DNA of 64,000 nucleotides from Plasmodiophora brassicae (taxonomy: Eukaryota > Endomyxa > Phytomyxea > Plasmodiophorida > Plasmodiophoridae). The DNA lies in assembly GCA_039704465.1 (NCBI GenBank), contig JASFAU010000013.1, positions 310,001 through 374,000 of the forward strand, read 5' to 3'. The notes under the pieces are model-generated. The model was given only the letters and a program-made list of their open reading frames with translations. It ran no database searches and had not been told where the DNA came from. Within the stretch, counting starts at the first letter, position 1, and every line of letters begins with the position of its first letter. Position numbers and translations under genes: made by a program. Positions 45,541 to 57,312 of this stretch are shown here, one piece after another.

Positions 45541-48403
45541 TCATTGAGATATGTTTTCACCGAGGACGAGCGACAGTTTGGTCGATATTTCCTCATCGAG
45601 GAGGAACCCGATGGGGTGCATGGTCAGCGTGCCGCGAACGCCAGCAAGCTCGGACCCATCTGTGACAGCGGGCGCCGGTACCTGGAGACCGTTTGCACTC
45701 TTGAAAATCTGCAACAGTGTTGAGACGACGCTTTCTACAAATAACGAAGCGGCTACACAACCTTCATGGTTCGATGGCAGTTCTGGGGAATACCTGACGG
45801 ACGATGATGTTAAATGATCGTGGGACGCGAGACAGCCCAACAACTTACTGGGAAACACTTTCTCGTAGATTGCAGTATTCTCGCGGGCTGTCTTTAGCCA
45901 GATGCCATTGTATACCGCGTCAGAGATTGGATCCGAAATGGCGTGTACCTCGTCTGGCTTTAGACCCAGGTGCTCGGCCCATAGCCTCAAACGTAGCTCG
46001 TGGGGGAACCTGCCAACCATCCAGGGCTTGCCGTCCATTGATATTTCAAACGAATCTTCGTCCTCCACTGTTACTCCAAGCTCCGAGTCGCGATCACCCA
46101 GCAGGCTTCGATCATTGAAGTTCGCCGATGCAATGAGGGCAATGCGGTCGTCGACAATCAGCAGCTTGCTGTGGACGAAGACTTTCTCGGTTACGGGCAC
46201 ACCACCCAATCGCCCCCATTGCCGCAGGAAGAAGAATGAAACATACTGTTCAAGGTCGACATCGGGGAACGCCTAACGAACAGCGTGTTAGTCGAGCAAT
46301 ATGCGAGAACCAGCAGCACAGATAACTCTATGCAGCTGCTCAAGTAGAGAACTCCCGCCTCGGTTAATTGTTTGATATTGCCATCTTAACAGCTCCATGG
46401 CGCTATCACCGGTTTCCTCTGGCTGAGGCAGGACGATGATGACACGGAAGGGTTCCTGTGCCAAGATCTTCTCCCGTACGCGATTAATGATACGCTGGAC
46501 AATGACGTTCTCAACGCCTCCACCGGCGACACTCGAGCTAAGGTACTGGTTCTCGATGTAGATGTACTTTTCTGCCGACGTGACTGCATGGAGATAAGCG
46601 CCATCTGGAAACACCCAATCAGCAACGGGTGAGGTTGGTTCCAGAGGGCAATTACATATGGATTTGTCCAAGCGACTGGCCCCACTCCAAGTACCCATTG
46701 ATCTCACGACTTGTACAAGGCAAGTGCCTTCAGGAACGGGGTGCTTCAATGGCAAAGCGTCAGTGTCATCAAGGGAATAAAACGTCAGCGATCGTTACAA
46801 GGGGCGGTGCGTCATTCGACTTTATACGGAGGGCGGTCTCTTTCGTCACATTCGTGTGATGGTTCCACCGTTCAATGAAATTTCGCGCAACGTCTCTGGC
46901 CGCCAAGCCACGTAGCTGCCGCAGAGCGGTCAGCAGGAGCCCGTGGAATGCGAGAGGGCCGAACCAACCTCGACGTCGATATCGTGCCAGGGCATTCTTG
47001 GCACCATGGTCCGATCAATGACGTCCGTAAAGAACGACTTGATAGAGGCAGGCCGCAGACGGTGTGGATTATAGTAGTCCACGCCTTTCCAAATCTGGGC
47101 GCCTTCATCTGTCAGGACATGTGCGGGATCGTCGTAACGGCCTAGGCAAACATCGAAGCCCCCCACGAAGGCAATGTCCTGATCGACGACGACGAACTTC
47201 TGTAGCGAAACGTCAATGCGAAGGTTGGCTGCACGATTCGTGGAAGAGATGCACCTGATGGTGGCAAAACTTGACGAGCAAGGGACTGGGGCCATGTCGA
47301 ATCACAGTCACGTTCGGATGCAGCGACATCATCTCAGTGGCGACCTCTTCGCTGAAATTGTTCACAACCGCCGGGACGTTCTCGCGCCAAAGTATGATGT
47401 ACACTTTGACGCCGGCCATGGCCCGCTGCTGAACGATCATGTCGAACCGATCCGAGATGCGGAACTCCTGTCCAGGAGTTCGCCTGAGGTAGATCCTCGG
47501 GTTCATATGCCAGAAGCTCATGTAGATCGTCTCCTGCGCAGCATCCAGCGCATCAGCCAGCGCCATATAACAGTCTTTCCCATCGATCAGAGCGCGAACG
47601 GATTGCCCACGCCGCAGCGGGTACATCGACTGGTACGGGTCGTCGTGATCGAGGACCTTGACCCCTTCAGCAATACTCTTCCTCCGATTGCCTTCCACAT
47701 CGTCCCACGTGGCAATGCTGCCCTTGCAGAGGGCGCACAGGATATCATTGTAGAACTGGTCGCACCTGGTGAACGCGCTCCGGCACGAAATGCACAGGGC
47801 TGTCCGACCACCGCAGGCCTCGCACATGTACGAATTACGTCGGACGACATTCGTCATGCGCAGGTCATGGGATGTGAGGTCGAAGCACCAGCTGCAGTGC
47901 CCAATCGTCCGGTTGATGGCGGGAACTTCGCCCCACTTCTCGATGGTGCCATCGCATCGGGCACACAGGACGTCGTCATAATCGGAGTGGCCACGAGCCA
48001 TGGCTTCCGTGCACCAGCGGCACGGCAGCGTGCGACGGGCACAGTTCAGGCACTGGTACACGCTTCGTCTCAGCCTGTTCTTCTGGGACCGCCCGTGCAA
48101 ACCTACGCGGCGATGCTGTTATTCGGCCACTTGCAAATGCCAGGATCTGCCTCGGATCGTACATTGTTTCCAGCACCAACTGCACCACATGTAGACCGTA
48201 CGATGCTGATGCCCTTCGGTCGTGATGCCTCCCATGGGCAGCGTCGGCGGAATCGACCGCCGACGCGACAGCGCACTGTCAGCGGCGGCGGCGGCGACGG
48301 CGGCAGCGTTCGCCCGGTTCTCCGCCTCCGACACCGACGCCGACCGCTTCGACCGCGCCTGCCCGCCGCCCACATCCTGCAGGGCGCTGCCCTGGTTCCC
48401 CAT
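45541..48403 (-). CDS. PLD: Phospholipase D with tandem Cys-rich modules and N-myristoylation signal
   Basis: Hydrolyses phosphatidylcholine-type lipids to phosphatidic acid. Exon 1 is 48163..48403 and exon 2 is 47255..48102; later introns include 47200..47254. Two HKD motifs are complete: HHQKFVVVD (across the second splice) and HSKLLIVDD. The family landmarks DVARNFIERWN and IYIENQYL are present, and the C-terminal part follows usual PLD length. In place of PX/PH or C2 domains the N-terminus has two related Cys-rich modules (YQCLNCARRTLPCRWC...LCARCDGTIEKW and YMCEACGGRTALCISC...LCALCKGSIATW), probably zinc-binding. The start MGNQGSA fits N-myristoylation. Convergent with the LamG-like gene. 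Confidence 0.92.
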
Positions 48404-48713
48404 CAGGCCGACGTCGCCGAGGCAATCGCCATGGTCAGGTCGACATTTGGCCCCCAGCGGCGCGTTCCCAGGCCCAGCCCCCCACAGACACAAAAATTGC
48501 CCGCCAGGCGAACAACTGGACCGTTTTTATTCTCGAACTCGCGGCGCGGGCGGAACGCCGGTTATTATACCCCGGGCCCTGCGAACTCCGGGCGGGAAAT
48601 TCTTCCGGGTCCGCCGTCCCGAGCCGCGTTCGTTGGCCGGCTGTTTTGAAGGAACCAGGTGCGTATTGCTTTACATCGTCACACATTGGCCTAAGCGCAG
48701 CGGGGGGCGCTGG
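48404..48713. other. Spacer between PLD and an unknown gene
   Basis: About 310 bp of GC-rich sequence upstream of the PLD start. No gene seen. Confidence 0.4.
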
Positions 48714-49491
48714 CTAATCGCGGGTGCCGGTACAGGAGCAGAACAGCTGGGTGGGCCCGGACCGGGAGTCGCCGCCCTCGTACGGCTCGATGACGTTCAG
48801 CAGGTGGTCGTGGCCGCCGCCCAGCACCGATAGGGCGACCATGCGCTCCCGGTCCAGGTCGCCGCTGTCGATGCCGAGCCTCTGGAACGGCTTCTTCAGC
48901 TTCAGCGACCGGCCGTCCAGGCCCAGATGCGACTGCGCCTTGGTCGACGCCGACACGCCGCTCTTGGACGCGTCGATCTTGTTGAACAGCTGGAACACTG
49001 CATCATGCCCTACAGGTGTGAGTGGCTGGCCCATTTCCAGGTACGGGGCCCAGTGGGCGGCACACACCTTCCACGCTGGCTTGATAGTCGTCTTCGGTCA
49101 TGCCCAGGACACGCAAGCATTTCGAGCGGTCGACCGCATCGGATCGTATGCCCAGCAGTTTCATGGCCTTGGCCATGCCTCGAGGCTCCAGCATGATAGG
49201 GACGAGGGTCTCCAGCGACGAACGCTTGGACGGGTTCCCTCCATCAGACTTGGACGACGGGTCGTTGGATGAACCTTCCTCGGCACCGAGCGGCGTAACG
49301 ATGATGGTCGAGTCGTCAGAGACGAGGATCGGGTCGGAGACGGCGTACAACTCCTGGGAAGCGGCTCGCGACGAACGGCCGGACAGCGGTAACGACGCTC
49401 GTTTGGGGCGGACGGTCGGTGCCATGATCGTCGTCTCCAGCGGCACGATACGGTTCATCCGGTCCAGGACGTACGGCGGGGCGTCGTTCAT
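48714..49491 (-). CDS. Unknown protein of 239 aa
   Basis: Exons 49068..49491 and 48714..49009 (intron 58 nt) total 720 nt (240 codons). The N-terminal half is Ser-rich and probably disordered. The second half is helical and includes LFNKIDASKSGVS, which looks like a degenerate EF-hand, and an EEGSSNDPSS-type acidic stretch lies in the first half. No family assignment. It lies head-to-tail with the methyltransferase gene. Confidence 0.6.
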
Positions 49492-49668
49492 TGCATGGCG
49501 GTCGCGTCCACGAGACCGACCGGGCGCGACGTTACGTGCAGGCCTTGGCGCCAGCGTAATGGCTCAACTGATGATGATGATGTACACGCGACCCACGACC
49601 CGATCCGATATTTGCGATCGAACAGGAGCTGGCGCGACCCACGACAGAATCTCTACAGATATCGGGCG

Positions 49669-50673
49669 TTAGTCCTTCCCGCCTCGTTTATACACGTAGT
49701 ACCGATGCCGCATCCGCTCAGCGTCAACGTCTGCGGACGACTCCAGTACGAACCCGTTAACGGGCGCTAACGTCTCGAACGCCGCGACCTCGTCTGCGAA
49801 CCCTGGGCGGAATGGTACGACGGCATGGAACCTGGCGCCCTCGTCGGTTGCCGACAGGTACTTGGCGACGCAGGCCCAGACGAGGCCGGCGGCTTCTCGA
49901 TCGTAGCAGAAATCGGCGGCGACGATGACGGTGAAATCGTCGGGAAGCGCCGGAGGACATCGCCAGTCGACAGCGACGACGTCGACTGCGTCGGTGATCG
50001 TGAGGCCGTTCAAGCTGAGATTGTGCCTGATGTTGGCGATGACACCGTCGTGATAGTCGGTCATGACGATGCGACGCGCGTTCCGTTTGCTAGCGACAAT
50101 GCCAGCCAGGCCAGTGCCAGAGCCCAGCTCGAGGACCACGCGACCGCCGACTGGCACTGTTGCTTCATCAATCAACCTATCGCGTTCATCGTTTCAGTAC
50201 GGGTGCCATCATGTGGAGCAGCGAGGGTGACCTTGCCAGGATCACGCCGCTCTCCCATGTCTGCGACCCCAGGTCGGCGTCGCAGATGTCAGCATCGTGA
50301 AGTTCGACATTCCCAAACGAATACGACCACGACCGCGTTCTTGATCGCCCTGTCCAACAACAATCAACATGAGGCCAACCGATTTGCCTTCAACTGGTGC
50401 ACCTTGCGACGATGACAGCCTGCTAACCAGGCTCGAAATACGGTCCAGGTGCTCGCCTTTCGACGGATCGTCAATGGCGAACGACAGCAACGCCGTCAGG
50501 AACGGCAGGCACACCTTGGACAGGGTGTCGATCCGTTCGACAGACGACGACGCGACAGCATCGCTGATCAGTTCGTCAATGTCGTCGAGTACGGCGCCGT
50601 CATTGTCGGCGTCCGCGATGCGCTTCGACAGCAGTCGTGTGTGAAGTCCATCGAGACGCGCGGCAAACAACAT
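49669..50673 (-). CDS. METTL21-type protein lysine methyltransferase, 298 aa
   Basis: Class I SAM-dependent methyltransferase of the MTF16 group, most of which methylate Lys on translation factors or chaperones. Exons 50403..50673, 50232..50349 and 49669..50176 total 897 nt (299 codons), introns 53 and 55 nt. Motifs: SQTWESGVILAR, motif I VLELGSGTGLAG, an acidic MTDYHDGVIANIRHN, and VAVDW. The N-terminal exon is a helical extension (LLSKRIADADNDG...). Start ATG 50673. The exact subfamily (METTL21, METTL22 or EFM-type) and substrate are not decided. Confidence 0.85.
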
Positions 50674-50934
50674 CACACGAACGTGCGAGAGCCCGGACAC
50701 CTGGCTTCGTAGCGGCGTGCGAGGCCGCAAATAGCCTGACCAGCGTCCTCCGTATAACGGAACGGCATCTGCACAAGGACAAGCCAGACGCAGCGCGCGT
50801 GGCGCTTCAGGACAGCATGCGGCGCAGGTCATGTCGACACGACGTGGGTGTTCGGCGCCATGGACCCCGCTGCCAAGTGTGTGCCTGCTCGACGCACGGC
50901 ACAGTTCCCAAGGATCGAGCATGTTTTAGTGAAC

Positions 50935-51300
50935 AGGTTCACCGAAACGGCCTTAGACTCGTTTCGCTTAGGAGGGTGCGGAACAACGACTCCTGTCCAT
51001 AGCTGGAGGGGTTGTGCACGATACGAGTCGCGCATCACGGGGTCGACTATTAGCCGGTGGGTTAGTCGGTACGAGAAGACGCGGCGCCTGGATCGCCTTT
51101 CCTCGAAGACTTCGAATTCGAAGTTTTCTTCCGAACAACGCGAGTGGGGTTTTCGATACATGTCGGATCATCCGCTGTCGTTCCTAGACGAAACGCAGCA
51201 GGCCTTCATGCTCGAATGGCGCGCCAGCATCAGTGTCCCGACTGTTTGGCGTATTATCTCAGAATTCGGTCTCACTCGCAAGGTTCTTCAGCATCTAGTT
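50935..51300 (+). mobile_element. Fragment of IS630/Tc1-like transposase (HTH region only)
   Basis: The plus-strand frame around 51040-51280 reads GSTISRWVSRYEKTRRLDRL...LSFLDETQQAFMLEW...VWRIISEFGLTRK. This aligns residue for residue in layout with the HTH part of the transposase at 33808-35004 (PSTIGRWIERYERTG...LSFLDEAKLAFEI...IWRILREYGFTRK). The likeness stops at the Lys where the full copy has its first splice donor, and no DDE core follows. It is therefore a truncated relative, from a distinct copy since the residues differ at many places. Confidence 0.75.
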
Positions 51301-51339
51301 GCATCGGCATCCGTGCCCTTTGACGTGTTTGTCTGTTTA

Positions 51340-51530
51340 GTACGTTCACCGCCGCTGCCAGGCAACGGCTGGCACACCTTGGACAGGATATCCATCAGAC
51401 GACGACTCGACGGCACCAGTCGTGCTGCATACTTGCGGGACATTCCGGGAACCTGGCTTCGTACTTCGGGACTATCAATAGCCATAGAGCGCCAGACCCA
51501 TGACAAGTGACTTGACTGATACAGGCACAC
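51340..51530 (-). pseudogene. Partial duplicate of the methyltransferase gene 5' region
   Basis: On the minus strand, RSQVPGMSRKYAARL and later MDILSKVCQPL repeat, in the same order, RSQVSGLSHVRV...FAARL and IDTLSKVCLPF from the region upstream of and inside the first exon of the methyltransferase gene (about 50500-50710). DNA identity is visible in short blocks, for example the run ggcacaccttggacagg and tacgaagccaggt. Much of the intervening sequence is missing. It looks like a decayed duplicate with an internal deletion, separated from its source by the transposase fragment. Confidence 0.6.
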
Positions 51531-51590
51531 ACATTCGAGGGACCGTATACTTTCGGAACGGCTGATTACCGAGAAGCGTTTTATCAGTTG

Positions 51591-54500
51591 TTAGGACCTC
51601 TCCATCATGGACTGAACGATCTCGCCCATGTGGACAACGTCATTGACGACGACGCTGTCAGCCTCGGCGTCAACACCGCGTTCTGTAGGGTGTCGTTCGT
51701 CGACGACGATATGCAGTTTGGTCGGTCGCGACAGTAACAGCGACATCGACGGGGCCAACTCAAAGCAGTTCGCAAACAGAGATTGGCGTCCGAAGATGTA
51801 GAGGCCGAGGCGAGCGCGCGAAAGTGCAACAATCAGGCGACGAACGTCGCGAATGTGGCCGACGTTGCGCGTTCGCACCAGAGACAGCAAGACAATGTCG
51901 TTCTGCTGGCCTTGATACCGATCGACTATGGAGAAACCCACAGGTTAACACAGGCCAGATTAACGTAAGCAGTTATGACAAACCTGTCGTGATCTTGGAA
52001 GGCAGACCAATGTGGCGGCACCTGGCATTGAACACGTCGCGAAGCAATTGCTTCTGTCCGTTGTACGTCGTCAGGACGGCAATCCGGCGACCATCATGTC
52101 CAATCTTCCTCAGGAACGTGTACACCTGGGCAACGTACTCGGCTTCACCCAGGTTCTGGTAGAAGTGGCGTACGGGCGATGTCTCTCCGCGACCCTCGAA
52201 GTCGTCGACGTTGATGAACTGGTAGTCAAACCGCATACCCGCATTGGCAACGACATAGTCACCCGTGAGAACGTTGTCCAGGTTCTGCAAATTGGGGTAT
52301 CTCCAACTAAACAGCGACGCAAGGCTTGGACGCGTTCGGCCCTGCAGCACATATTAGTGTCAGCCGCACACGCCTGAGGTCCAGACGACATACCTGGTAA
52401 TTGAGTTCAATAGCCGGTGCGCCTAGCCGAATCATACGCGCGAATAATGATTGATCTAGATGCGAGTACTTCTGCAGGATCTGCGATCAGCAGTAAGCAA
52501 CGGCTATCCAAGGGCACTGCTCGTGATTGATACAAACCTGGTTCTGAATCACCGGCGGAAGCTGCCGATGATCCCCAAGAAGTACAACTCGCTTCAGAAG
52601 GCATCCAAACTCTGGCGTATGCACGTTAAGAAGATGGCCATGGAATGATATAGCAGACGCTGACCTGGATCTGCACTTTGTAGCAAGATCGGGATCGATG
52701 TCTCCAAGTCGAGGACTTGTCCAGCTTCTTCCATGACCAGGCTGTGGAAACGGAACCTACACATGGATAAGTATCTTGCATCGCGTAAACCGATTAATAA
52801 CACACCCTAGTTTGAAGAAGTCGTCGCGTTTCAAGGCAGCATGGGTGCAAGTCATGGCCACGATACGCGCGTGCTTGATAACGAGGTAGTCGGAGCGATC
52901 CTTCCCGTGTTTCAGTACCTCGAACGGACGACACTGTGCAAGTTGGGCGAACGTGAACGCGAGGTACGAGAAGCAACGCTCGGCAGTTGAACGCAATTCA
53001 GGTTCGGTTTCCGGGAAGGAAGTCGTTGAAAAGTACTGCAGGAACGGGAAATCGTCAACCGTAACGTGCTCGAGAGACCTGATGAAGCCAACGTCAGGTA
53101 AAACCTGCGACAGTGCTCGTGGCGGAACGCCCCTCACCTGAATTTCAGGATTCTGGGCTGGATAACAGTAATGTAGAAGCTGTTCGCAGCGTCACAGGTA
53201 ACGGTCGGGAAGCTCGATTGAGCATTGATGGTCACGGCCAAATGTTTCACTTGATCAAGGAGCATCAGGCGACGGCTCAGCATGAAATTGATTCGTCCGC
53301 GGACGCTGAAATCATCTGAATCGCCATCGGATCGCAGCTGCTTGTGACCTTGGCCAAGGCGCAGCATGGCGCCAGGGTCGATGTCCCGACAACGAAGCTT
53401 GTCGAACAAGTCATTTAGCGCGTGGTTGCTGTGGGTGACAATAAGAATTCGCTCCTGGGGGAACTGATGGAACAGGTTGACGATCGTCTGCACCGCGACG
53501 TCCGTCTTGCCGGTCCCAGGCGGGCCAACGACAAGCGTCAAACCTGGGTTACACCCAGACACAATGGCCTCCACCTACCATACAATCTATCAGTACACAA
53601 ACCCATTCGAGGAAACAAGCCGCCCGTACCTGGACAGGAGTGAAGCGAACATTGTTCCGGGTATCAGCAGCGTAAAACGCCATACTTCCTGGAAGGTACG
53701 GCTCGCACGTGATAACAGATCCTGGTTCCGATGACGCCTGTTCCTAGACACAAATGTTTGATACAGAAGTGCAAAGCACGGAATAGGAAATACCTCCGTC
53801 GGCAAGGACTGAAGACGCTCGATGAGTTCGGCTTTCTTGCCTGATGTTGAAAGGCCCTTTTCTGACAGATGCCTGCGCAACTCAACGACGGTCATGGATG
53901 CAAAATCCTCATTAGGCGATGCCTCTTCGCATTCCATCGTATTAGCACGATCATGGTTGCCATAGGCCTGAGTTTTCCCAGGCGCAACGCCTCGAGGTAT
54001 CGATACCCGATACGCTGGCACTACATTGTTAGGAATCGTCGCTTCTTGAACCTCGACCTTATGCGAAGAAAACGACTTGCGAAGATGACCTTCGTCAACG
54101 AACGTATCATGACAGTCGACATGCGGGAGCTGATCTGGGAGCGAATAGTACGTGGCCTGATCTGGAGACCCGAATCCAAGAAACACTTCTGATAGCCAAG
54201 GCGGGAACGCAATGCCACCCTCCATCATGTTTCTCAATGTAGACAGTACCGCCTTGAAATTGTTCTCCTTCGGTCGTCGACGAACGAGAATGTTCATACG
54301 ATCGTACACGCTACGGCCGTCGACAGCGCCTTCGTCGCCAGCCTGGAAGGAGGTTTCATTATGCAGAATCACACGGGATAATCAGACGCAACGACCTTAG
54401 TGTGATGATCTAAGTCTTCCTTGAACTGCGCACAGTCGAAAGCAACGACAAACGTGCGGGTATCACCAACAGGAGTGGGGTTCTGGACGTCGATGACCTT

Positions 54501-56652
54501 CCCGGTCTGGCCTTTAACAGCAACGATCTCACATCCGCGTACTCGACGAATTTGTCGTTCCGTATTGGCAAACTGTGCTGGAACGTTAGATGGCTGCTGG
54601 CCTGGAAACGTAAATCACGAGGTACCTCGCCGTTGTGGGAGTTATTGCCTTCATCAGAATGCCGAGAAGCAACGACCTCAAGGACGAACAGAACATCGCG
54701 CTCCTTCAAATCTTCCCACTCCTGGCGAATATCGCCCATGAATGGGCGAAGATCAACTTCAATCTCTGCACAGTACGCATATCAATCAGTTGTTGGTAGA
54801 GACTCGAGCGGCATGTAAACGCGAATGCTCACCTGCAATGACTTCGGACGGCTTATCGTCGCCGATGTTGCTACGAGCAATTTTCGTCATCGAGAAGGCC
54901 CTAATTGGAATGGCCATGCGGGACCATCCGGTGAAGATCGTTCGATCCTGCATCTCGGGATGGAGGCGGGCGTCGATCTTTCGGATAGCTTCCAGAGTAT
55001 CCTACAGTATCATCAAAGGGGTGAGTGCACGGTAACACCACCAGCTCAGTCGGTCAACCTGTCGAATCGCGAACGTCGACTCAAGACGATATAGATGAAA
55101 GTTTCGAAGCAGGTAATCGTTGATTGACAGAAACTGCATGTTCAGCTTGGGAAGCGCCAAGCAACGGTCGCCTCTGTAATCGCCTGGACAGAGTATAAGC
55201 GGTAGGCACATACACAGTAAGGGGCATCGTACTGGATGGCATGACGCTCTCATCAAACATGAGCGCCTCCGTTGGATACAATGGAAGTTTACGAACAGCC
55301 TGCAGCCGCGACGGTTTCTTGCTCGCGAACGTCACAAGAATCTGTTCAAGGAGCTCCCTCGCAAGGTCGCCTTCATTCTCGTCGACCAACTCCAGACGAA
55401 CGAGAAACTGTCGCAGGTCGGCGTCATCCAGAGCAGTAATGTACTCCCGAAGCAGGTCGGGGTTGTCGATGGAGCGAACGGGTGACAGCGCCAGTGACAA
55501 CAGCTTGTCTTGAAAATACTTGAACGCAATCCCTTGTACGACCTGAACCCGATGGTAATGACTCTGCTCCATGTCGCTATCTGACAGTGGCTGCCCAGTG
55601 CGGTCATCGATTTCGAAAAACATGTAGAATTCACACATCTCCAGCATTTGGGTGCACAATGGCGACCGCTTCATACCTAAACATGTTAGGTTTCAGAAAG
55701 GAGATTCCGATCACTTCTGGTATGCTTTACCGGCACTCAAATGGGCGTGCTCGAGGACATGCATTGCCAGGATCAACGGGCGAATGAAACGTCGAGTCGG
55801 AAGCTGACTCAGAAGGTCTGTCAAAAGTTCGAGGAAACGCGCGGTGTAGTCTTCCTCAATCTCATCCTTCGAAATGGACGATACGAACTCGGTCAGGAGC
55901 TTCCGCATCAACTGGCACTCTGTAACAGCATATCATTGAATGAATCAGCCCAGTAGATCACAGCGCCCGACCATCTGATTTGGTATCAAACGACTCCACA
56001 GTATCGGCCAGATCGGGATGGTCGTTCAAAATACGGCGCCTAGCCCGATTAGGTAAAGTTGCCCATAGGGGCAGTGAACAGAACCGAAGTGCAACACGGC
56101 GAACACTGTCGTTCTCCAGGTTTTGATAGACACCAATCAGAAACTTGACGAATGATACGCGCGTCCTTCCTGAGAGCTTCACCCGCTCTTGGAGAGCGAA
56201 CAGGCTGTTCAGCATGGCCTCGAAATCATCTTTGCGATCTTTGAAGCAGTCTACCACAGAGGTTAGAACATGAACGCGCAACAGCGCCACCGCGTTCGAT
56301 TCGTACCCCAGAGCGGCGCGTTGATCCTCATCTTCTCATTGATCATGGCCAGGACCGATAACAGGTGCACGTCGGACACTTTCGTTGGCGAAAAATGCCT
56401 CCAAAGATAACTGTGTGGAGGGACACACGGGTAAGCCCACGACTACGGCAGCATCTATCGGTCTGACTTCTCCAAGTAGCTGCTCATCTCCAGCACCGCA
56501 ACGCCTTCGTTGTCATCGTCGCGGGGATCGCTCAGGTACTCATCGTACAGCTTCCGCACGACCTTGCCGTCAAATTTCGACTTGGACCCGGGCGCCCAGT
56601 GCGTATTGGCCAGGCGGCTAACGTCATGCTGTAACACATCGGACACCTGCAT
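51591..56652 (-). CDS. AQR: Aquarius (intron-binding spliceosomal RNA helicase) with inserted SAP motif
   Basis: SF1 helicase of the intron-binding complex that joins the spliceosome before catalysis. Many short exons. The N-terminal armadillo-like part starts [19 protein letters not shown]; then come [34 protein letters not shown] and [13 protein letters not shown]. The helicase core has Walker [39 protein letters not shown], the motif II variant [33 protein letters not shown] and [11 protein letters not shown]. The C-terminus is shorter than in animals, ending SMMERS. Between the beta-barrel part and the helicase there is an extra SAP-like motif (53803-53904). The start may be 56652 or an in-frame ATG at 56769. 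Some joins in 54400-55100 and 52400-52800 were not resolved. Confidence 0.92.
53803..53904 (-). other. SAP-like motif inside the aquarius gene
   Basis: Encodes [13 protein letters not shown], a short turn, then [15 protein letters not shown]. This fits the SAP consensus: two helices with conserved Leu, a Gly-Leu turn and the T/S-G-K-K-x-E-L motif. It is in frame with the upstream conserved aquarius block ([16 protein letters not shown]) and is followed by an intron leading to the helicase domain. Confidence 0.75.
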
Positions 56653-56769
56653 GGCGTTGTTCGCCGCGCACTGGCCACGGACCCCGCTCTCCGTCTCACT
56701 CACGTTGCCTTCATTCCGCAGAACATCACGAAATCGCGGCAAACCACGCCGCTGACAAATCCCATCCAT

Positions 56770-57312
56770 TCTGTCGACTGGGGGCAGGCCCGATTGTAAC
56801 TGCAGGCGAGCATTCGTGACTGCTTCTTTCGGAGCTCGACATCATCCGGCGCAAGTGGCCTAGGTAGGCCCGATGCGATAGCACGTACTCGTTTCAAAGA
56901 GCGTGGCTTTCGCGTTCCTTCTTGAAGCTGGAACCACTGGGCATGCGAGAAGAGGGAATGCCTAACTGCTGCAACGCAGAGATTGCGAATTGCGATTCCA
57001 CATCGTTGCACACGAGAAAAGCGTCGACTTTCGAGCGTCGAACAAAGGATGTTGTTCTGCGAACTGGCGCCTTTCTGGTTGGCGGTGAGGGTTCTATCAG
57101 CGACTGAGCCTTCTCAAGGGACAACGAGAATAACCACGGCGATGTGGTTTTCCTAAAATGCCGATATCTGGCGTCACTTGCATAGCAGATCTGAGATCAC
57201 TATTATTTTGACGGTGTACGAAGAACTCTCTGGCTTGGACGAAGTATCTGCATTACTTCTCAGTGATATACCTGTCGTGTGTCACATGACACGGCCGACA
57301 GCTGCAGCCCGC
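56770..57312. other. Region between aquarius and thiolase genes
   Basis: A minus-strand frame at 56894..57124 encodes up to 76 aa with an Arg/Ser-rich part. It could be a small gene or a 5' exon of aquarius, but I found no join that gives a recognisable product. Nothing else seen. Confidence 0.35.

Noticed and set aside
45456..45720. Plus-strand frames overlapping the 3' end of PLD
   Set aside because: Antisense of the PLD C-terminal exon; no motif.
47216..48649. 477-aa plus-strand open frame opposite PLD
   Set aside because: It is the antisense of a gene with clear HKD and Cys-rich motifs; the frame is open because of high GC and codon bias and has no family likeness.
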